64,000 nucleotides of DNA, from the NCBI RefSeq assembly GCF_000425485.1, contig NZ_KE384389.1, positions 28,992 to 92,991 of the forward strand. Reading direction: 5' to 3'. This DNA is from Flavobacterium tegetincola DSM 22377 (GTDB lineage Bacteria > Bacteroidota > Bacteroidia > Flavobacteriales > Flavobacteriaceae). The notes beneath the pieces are model-generated. The model searched no databases and was not told the origin of the DNA. It worked only from the letters and a program-made list of their open reading frames with translations. Of the stretch, positions 60,640 through 64,000 are shown in pieces (positions within the stretch are counted from its first letter, which is position 1; every line of letters starts with the position of its first letter). The position numbers and the translations under genes are program-made.

Positions 60640-63093
60640 ATGTTAAAGAATTGGACGAACTTATTTATCTATCATATTAAAAACAACAAACTCTTTACGT
60701 TTTTGAATGTTTTGGGGTTGAGTATTGGGATTGCGGGATTGATTTTCGCGATTTTGTATTGGAATGAGGAGCATAGTTATGATGAATGGAATTCTGAAAA
60801 GGAAAAAGTATATCAAGTGCAAACCAATTTGGGAGGTGGAACGGTTTGGCCTCATTCAGTAGCAGGAATTGAACCGTATCTAAAAAGTAATTTCTCAGAA
60901 GTAGAAGCATATTTCTATACTGACAATTGGTACGAACCTGCAGTGGTAAAATTTGAAGATAAAAAGGAAATTGTAGACAAATTGCTGTCAGTTCAACCTA
61001 ATTTTTTCGATTTTTTTCCTTTAAAATTTAAATATGGAAGTCCAAAAAACGGATTGAATGACGAAGAAAATATTGTGATTTCGGATGTAGTTTCTCAACG
61101 TATTTTTGGCACAATAAATCCCGTTGGCAAATCCATAATTCTGGATAATAAAGCTGTGACGGTTCGAGGAGTTTATGAATTAAATGTGAATTCCAGTTTG
61201 GCACCGGAAATAGTCATTAATAGGATGGATGGGCAGATGAGAGATAATAAAAACGAGTGGGGTAATTTTAATTATTCGCTTTATCTCAAAGTTAAAAACC
61301 CAAGCAATATTGACAAAATAGCGAGTAAAATACAGAACATTTATTACGACAATCGCGAACGGACTTGGGGTGAAAAGGAAGGAAAATCGAGTGCTGAAAT
61401 AGAAAAAACCATTAAGGAATCCGGAATTAAAATAATTTTAGAACCGCTGACTAGTGCAAGACTGCATTCAAAAATTGATGGGTATCCTGAAGGAAAAGGG
61501 GATTTTCAATTTCTGCTAATAATGGTTGTCTTGTCCGTTTTAATATTGATTTTGTCCATTGTAAATTACATTAATTTGGCTACAGCCAATGCCATCAAAA
61601 GAGCAAAGGAAGTTGGTGTTAGAAAAATATTAGGTGCTTCTAAAAGCAATATTATTAAACAATTTCTATTTGAAACGGTGCTCACAGTTTTGTTTTCCAT
61701 AATACTTTCTTTGGTTATCGTCGAACTTTCTTTGCCGTATTACAATGAGTTTTTGGATAAAAATCTGGTAATGTTTGGTAGTCAGTTTTATGCTGCATTG
61801 AGTTTAATATTTATAATTACGGTGATTTTAGCAGGCTTTTTTCCAGCACTTTACGTTTCCAATTTTGAAACTTTAAAGGTGTTGAAGGGGAATTTTTCAA
61901 GAAGTAAAAGTGGTATTTGGCTTCGCAACGGAATGCTAATTTTGCAGTTTGCCATTGCTTCATTTTTTATCATTGGTTCCTACATCGTTTATGAGCAAGT
62001 CAATTTTCTAGCGAACAAAGAAGTTGGTTTTAAGGGTAGTCAAGTTTTGTCAATTGAAATGAATAATGAGGTAATTAAAGCTAAAAATGATGTTATTGAA
62101 TCATTCGACGGTGTTAAAGCAATTTATCAAAAATATGAATTAATCAAGCAAGAAGTTTCGAAAGTAAAAGGTGTTCAAGGTGTCAATTCAGGAACATTTG
62201 ATTTTGGAAATAACAGTAATTCATCGTCTCAGTTTACCTATAACGGCGTGGACATTCAAGCTCAAAATATGGCTGTAGATTTAGGAATGTTGGAGATGAT
62301 GCAAATCAAAATAGTACAAGGTCGAAGTTTCTCTTCGAAATTTGCTTCAGATACTATAAGTTCGATGATGGTAAATGAGACGGCGATGCGAATGATGAAT
62401 GAGAAAAACCCGATTGGGAAAGAGGTAAATTGGAACGACAAAAAGTTGACTATCATTGGTGTTGTAAGTGACTTTAATTTATACAGTCCACAATCTAAAG
62501 TGCCTCCCATGGCATTTTTTCACCTCAAAACAATTGGATGGTTGTCCTATAATATGAATAAAATATATGTAAAAGTTGATGGGGAAAACATGGAACAAAC
62601 TATTGCTGGAATTGAGCAGTTTTGGCAAGAAAACAGCGATTCAGATTACCCATTTTCGTATGATTTTGTAGATAAAAAATATGCACGAACGTATCAAATG
62701 TATGTGAACCAAAAGAATCTATTTTCCTTATTGAATTTTATTGTGATTTTGATTGCTCTATTTGGCTTGTTTGCCTTGGCGAGTTATTCGATTCAAAGGA
62801 GAATGAAAGAAATTGCCATCCGAAAAACGCTTGGTGCTGAAACGAATGTTTTGCTGATTTCGCTTTCAAAACAGTATGTAGTCTTTTGCGTCATTGGCTT
62901 TTTAATAGCGGTGTTTCCAGCCTATTATTTACTGAATCAATGGTTGGAAAACTTTGCTTCTAGAATTGAAATTTCAATTTTGCCTTTCATAATTGGATTC
63001 TTTGTATTGCTACTATTGACTTTAGTTGTAGTGCTTACTCGAGCTTATCAAGCTACGAAAGTCGATGTTTTGAAGTATTTGAAATATGAATAA
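60640..63093 (+). CDS. ABC transporter permease (MacB/FtsX-like, duplicated)
   Basis: The 817-residue protein has two FtsX-type halves: TM helix near 20-40, periplasmic domain, TM helices near 285-400; then TM near 430, a second periplasmic domain and TM helices near 685-815. Conserved FtsX block ANAIKRAKEVGVRKILGASK recurs as RRMKEIAIRKTLGAET, showing internal duplication. It works with the ATPase and membrane fusion protein in a MacAB-TolC-like system; exported substrate unknown. Confidence 0.9.
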   Translation: MLKNWTNLFIYHIKNNKLFTFLNVLGLSIGIAGLIFAILYWNEEHSYDEWNSEKEKVYQVQTNLGGGTVWPHSVAGIEPYLKSNFSEVEAYFYTDNWYEPAVVKFEDKKEIVDKLLSVQPNFFDFFPLKFKYGSPKNGLNDEENIVISDVVSQRIFGTINPVGKSIILDNKAVTVRGVYELNVNSSLAPEIVINRMDGQMRDNKNEWGNFNYSLYLKVKNPSNIDKIASKIQNIYYDNRERTWGEKEGKSSAEIEKTIKESGIKIILEPLTSARLHSKIDGYPEGKGDFQFLLIMVVLSVLILILSIVNYINLATANAIKRAKEVGVRKILGASKSNIIKQFLFETVLTVLFSIILSLVIVELSLPYYNEFLDKNLVMFGSQFYAALSLIFIITVILAGFFPALYVSNFETLKVLKGNFSRSKSGIWLRNGMLILQFAIASFFIIGSYIVYEQVNFLANKEVGFKGSQVLSIEMNNEVIKAKNDVIESFDGVKAIYQKYELIKQEVSKVKGVQGVNSGTFDFGNNSNSSSQFTYNGVDIQAQNMAVDLGMLEMMQIKIVQGRSFSSKFASDTISSMMVNETAMRMMNEKNPIGKEVNWNDKKLTIIGVVSDFNLYSPQSKVPPMAFFHLKTIGWLSYNMNKIYVKVDGENMEQTIAGIEQFWQENSDSDYPFSYDFVDKKYARTYQMYVNQKNLFSLLNFIVILIALFGLFALASYSIQRRMKEIAIRKTLGAETNVLLISLSKQYVVFCVIGFLIAVFPAYYLLNQWLENFASRIEISILPFIIGFFVLLLLTLVVVLTRAYQATKVDVLKYLKYE

Positions 63094-63196
63094 TGCAATG
63101 TCAGTTTAATAAAAAAGGAACGCAGATTGGAGCAATTGGAATAATTTTTAAAATCACTCTAATTTCTTAAATCTGTGTTTCAATAAAATATCAAAG

Positions 63197-64000
63197 ATGA
63201 AAATTCTATTTAGTTTGCTGTTAGTTATAGCAGTTCAGTTTGCTAACGGCCAAAGCACTATTTGGTCGTTGCAAAACTGTATTGATGCCGGATTAGAAAA
63301 CAATATTGCAGTAAAAATTCAAAAATTGGAAGTAAAAAGAACCCAAAAATCAAGGGTTTCGATGCTGAATGAATTGTTGCCAACGGTGAGTTTGTTTGGA
63401 AGTCAAAGCTATAATTTTGGTTCTACGATTGACCCAGGGACGAATGCTCGAGTGAGTTCTAACATTCAGTACGATAATTTTTACATGAATGCACAGATGA
63501 ATCTATTAGATTTTGGAGCGATTGCAACTGCACAGAAATCGAAAATTGGTATTGCATTGGCGAAAGCTGAACAAGAAATTGCTGAAAATGAATACAAACT
63601 TCAGATTTTAGAAAGTTTTTACCAAGCTCTTTTTACGCAAGAATTAGCTGAAATTCAAAGACAACAATTGGTAAACACGGAATTTAATTTAACTCGAATT
63701 GGTAAGGAAATAGAAATTGCCAGTAAACCTAAAAGTGATTTATACGACATACAATTTGCTTTTGCTCAAGAAGAAAAACAGTTGATGGAAACACAGCAAT
63801 TATTTGATATTCAAAAATTACAATTATTTCAATTGCTAAATGTGGAAGGTGTTGTTTTGGGAAATATTCAGTTGGAAAATCAACTTTTAAATGTAGAAAG
63901 TTCTTCCGCGGAAATTTCAAATCCAAAAATTAAAGGTGCTCAATTGGCGTATGAAAGTGCTCGAAAAGAAGTGCGTTTTCAGCAATCTAGGAAGTTGCCT
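63197..64000 (+). CDS. TolC-family outer membrane channel (partial, cut by window end)
   Basis: The frame opens at ATG 63197 (MKILFSLLLVIAVQFANGQS, a signal peptide) and runs without a stop to the window end, 268 codons. It has the TolC family features: WSLQNCIDAGLENNIAVKIQ near the start, then long helices with QILESFYQALFTQELAEIQR. It forms the outer membrane part of the efflux system encoded by the preceding four genes. Confidence 0.9.
   Translation, partial: MKILFSLLLVIAVQFANGQSTIWSLQNCIDAGLENNIAVKIQKLEVKRTQKSRVSMLNELLPTVSLFGSQSYNFGSTIDPGTNARVSSNIQYDNFYMNAQMNLLDFGAIATAQKSKIGIALAKAEQEIAENEYKLQILESFYQALFTQELAEIQRQQLVNTEFNLTRIGKEIEIASKPKSDLYDIQFAFAQEEKQLMETQQLFDIQKLQLFQLLNVEGVVLGNIQLENQLLNVESSSAEISNPKIKGAQLAYESARKEVRFQQSRKLP

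Overview
The window looks like a chromosome segment of a low-GC member of the Bacteroidetes, most likely a Flavobacterium relative. Evidence: a SusC/SusD pair, TonB-dependent receptors, type IX secretion (T9SS) sorting domains with the YPNP/GKxV pattern, an RteC protein, MauE and DUF6520 family proteins, a TAnnTTTG-type promoter, and few Shine-Dalgarno sequences. It divides into two parts at a tRNA-Ser(GGA) gene near 37.0 kb.

Positions 1 to about 36.75 kb look like the right-hand part of a genomic island or integrative element. A tyrosine recombinase (35.5-36.7 kb) sits beside the tRNA gene. At the far left lie typical element genes: a winged-helix protein, a short excisionase-like HTH protein, a TPR/AraC membrane regulator, a lipoprotein and RteC. 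The left end of the element is not visible, and I found no second copy of the tRNA 3' end. Cargo falls into two blocks. The first (6-24.5 kb) is a defence region. It holds a decayed AbiE toxin-antitoxin pair, an IS5-type transposase scrap, a decayed AbaSI-like modification-dependent nuclease, an intact type I restriction system (hsdM-hsdS-hsdR), an unusual three-gene STAS/GHKL ATPase + DUF4325 + PIN cassette, and an Eco57I-type methylase with a separate PD-(D/E)XK protein, a 57-residue ORF and an HTH controller. One intact S1/P1 nuclease gene and two scraps of the same gene lie between these modules, as if modules had been exchanged at homologous scars. The second block (25-35.5 kb) is a secretion/nutrient cassette: SusC, SusD, a secreted S9 peptidase, a small four-cysteine DUF6520-like protein, a MauE-type redox membrane protein and an AraC regulator. 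A strongly folded RNA, probably a 6S-like RNA, lies between the blocks.

From 37 kb on the content is ordinary core chromosome: L-asparaginase, an acyltransferase, TatD, a retropepsin-like protease, a LuxE-like enzyme, two T9SS cargo proteins, a beta-helix lipoprotein with a TonB receptor, and a PhoB/PhoR-like two-component pair. These are followed by a glycosyltransferase, trmB, a LysE exporter, an alkyltransferase-like protein, an NtrY/NtrC-like pair, a Fic protein, and a MacAB/TolC-like efflux operon that runs off the right edge. The NtrC-type regulator probably drives the efflux operon: a sigma-54-like promoter with two upstream inverted repeats precedes its first gene.

Best candidates for something undescribed: the STAS-GHKL/DUF4325/PIN cassette; the methylase/PD-(D/E)XK/57-residue-ORF/HTH operon; and a family of paired CAATTCssGAATTG palindromes spread over the island, including one embedded in a perfect 40-bp palindrome near the integrase.
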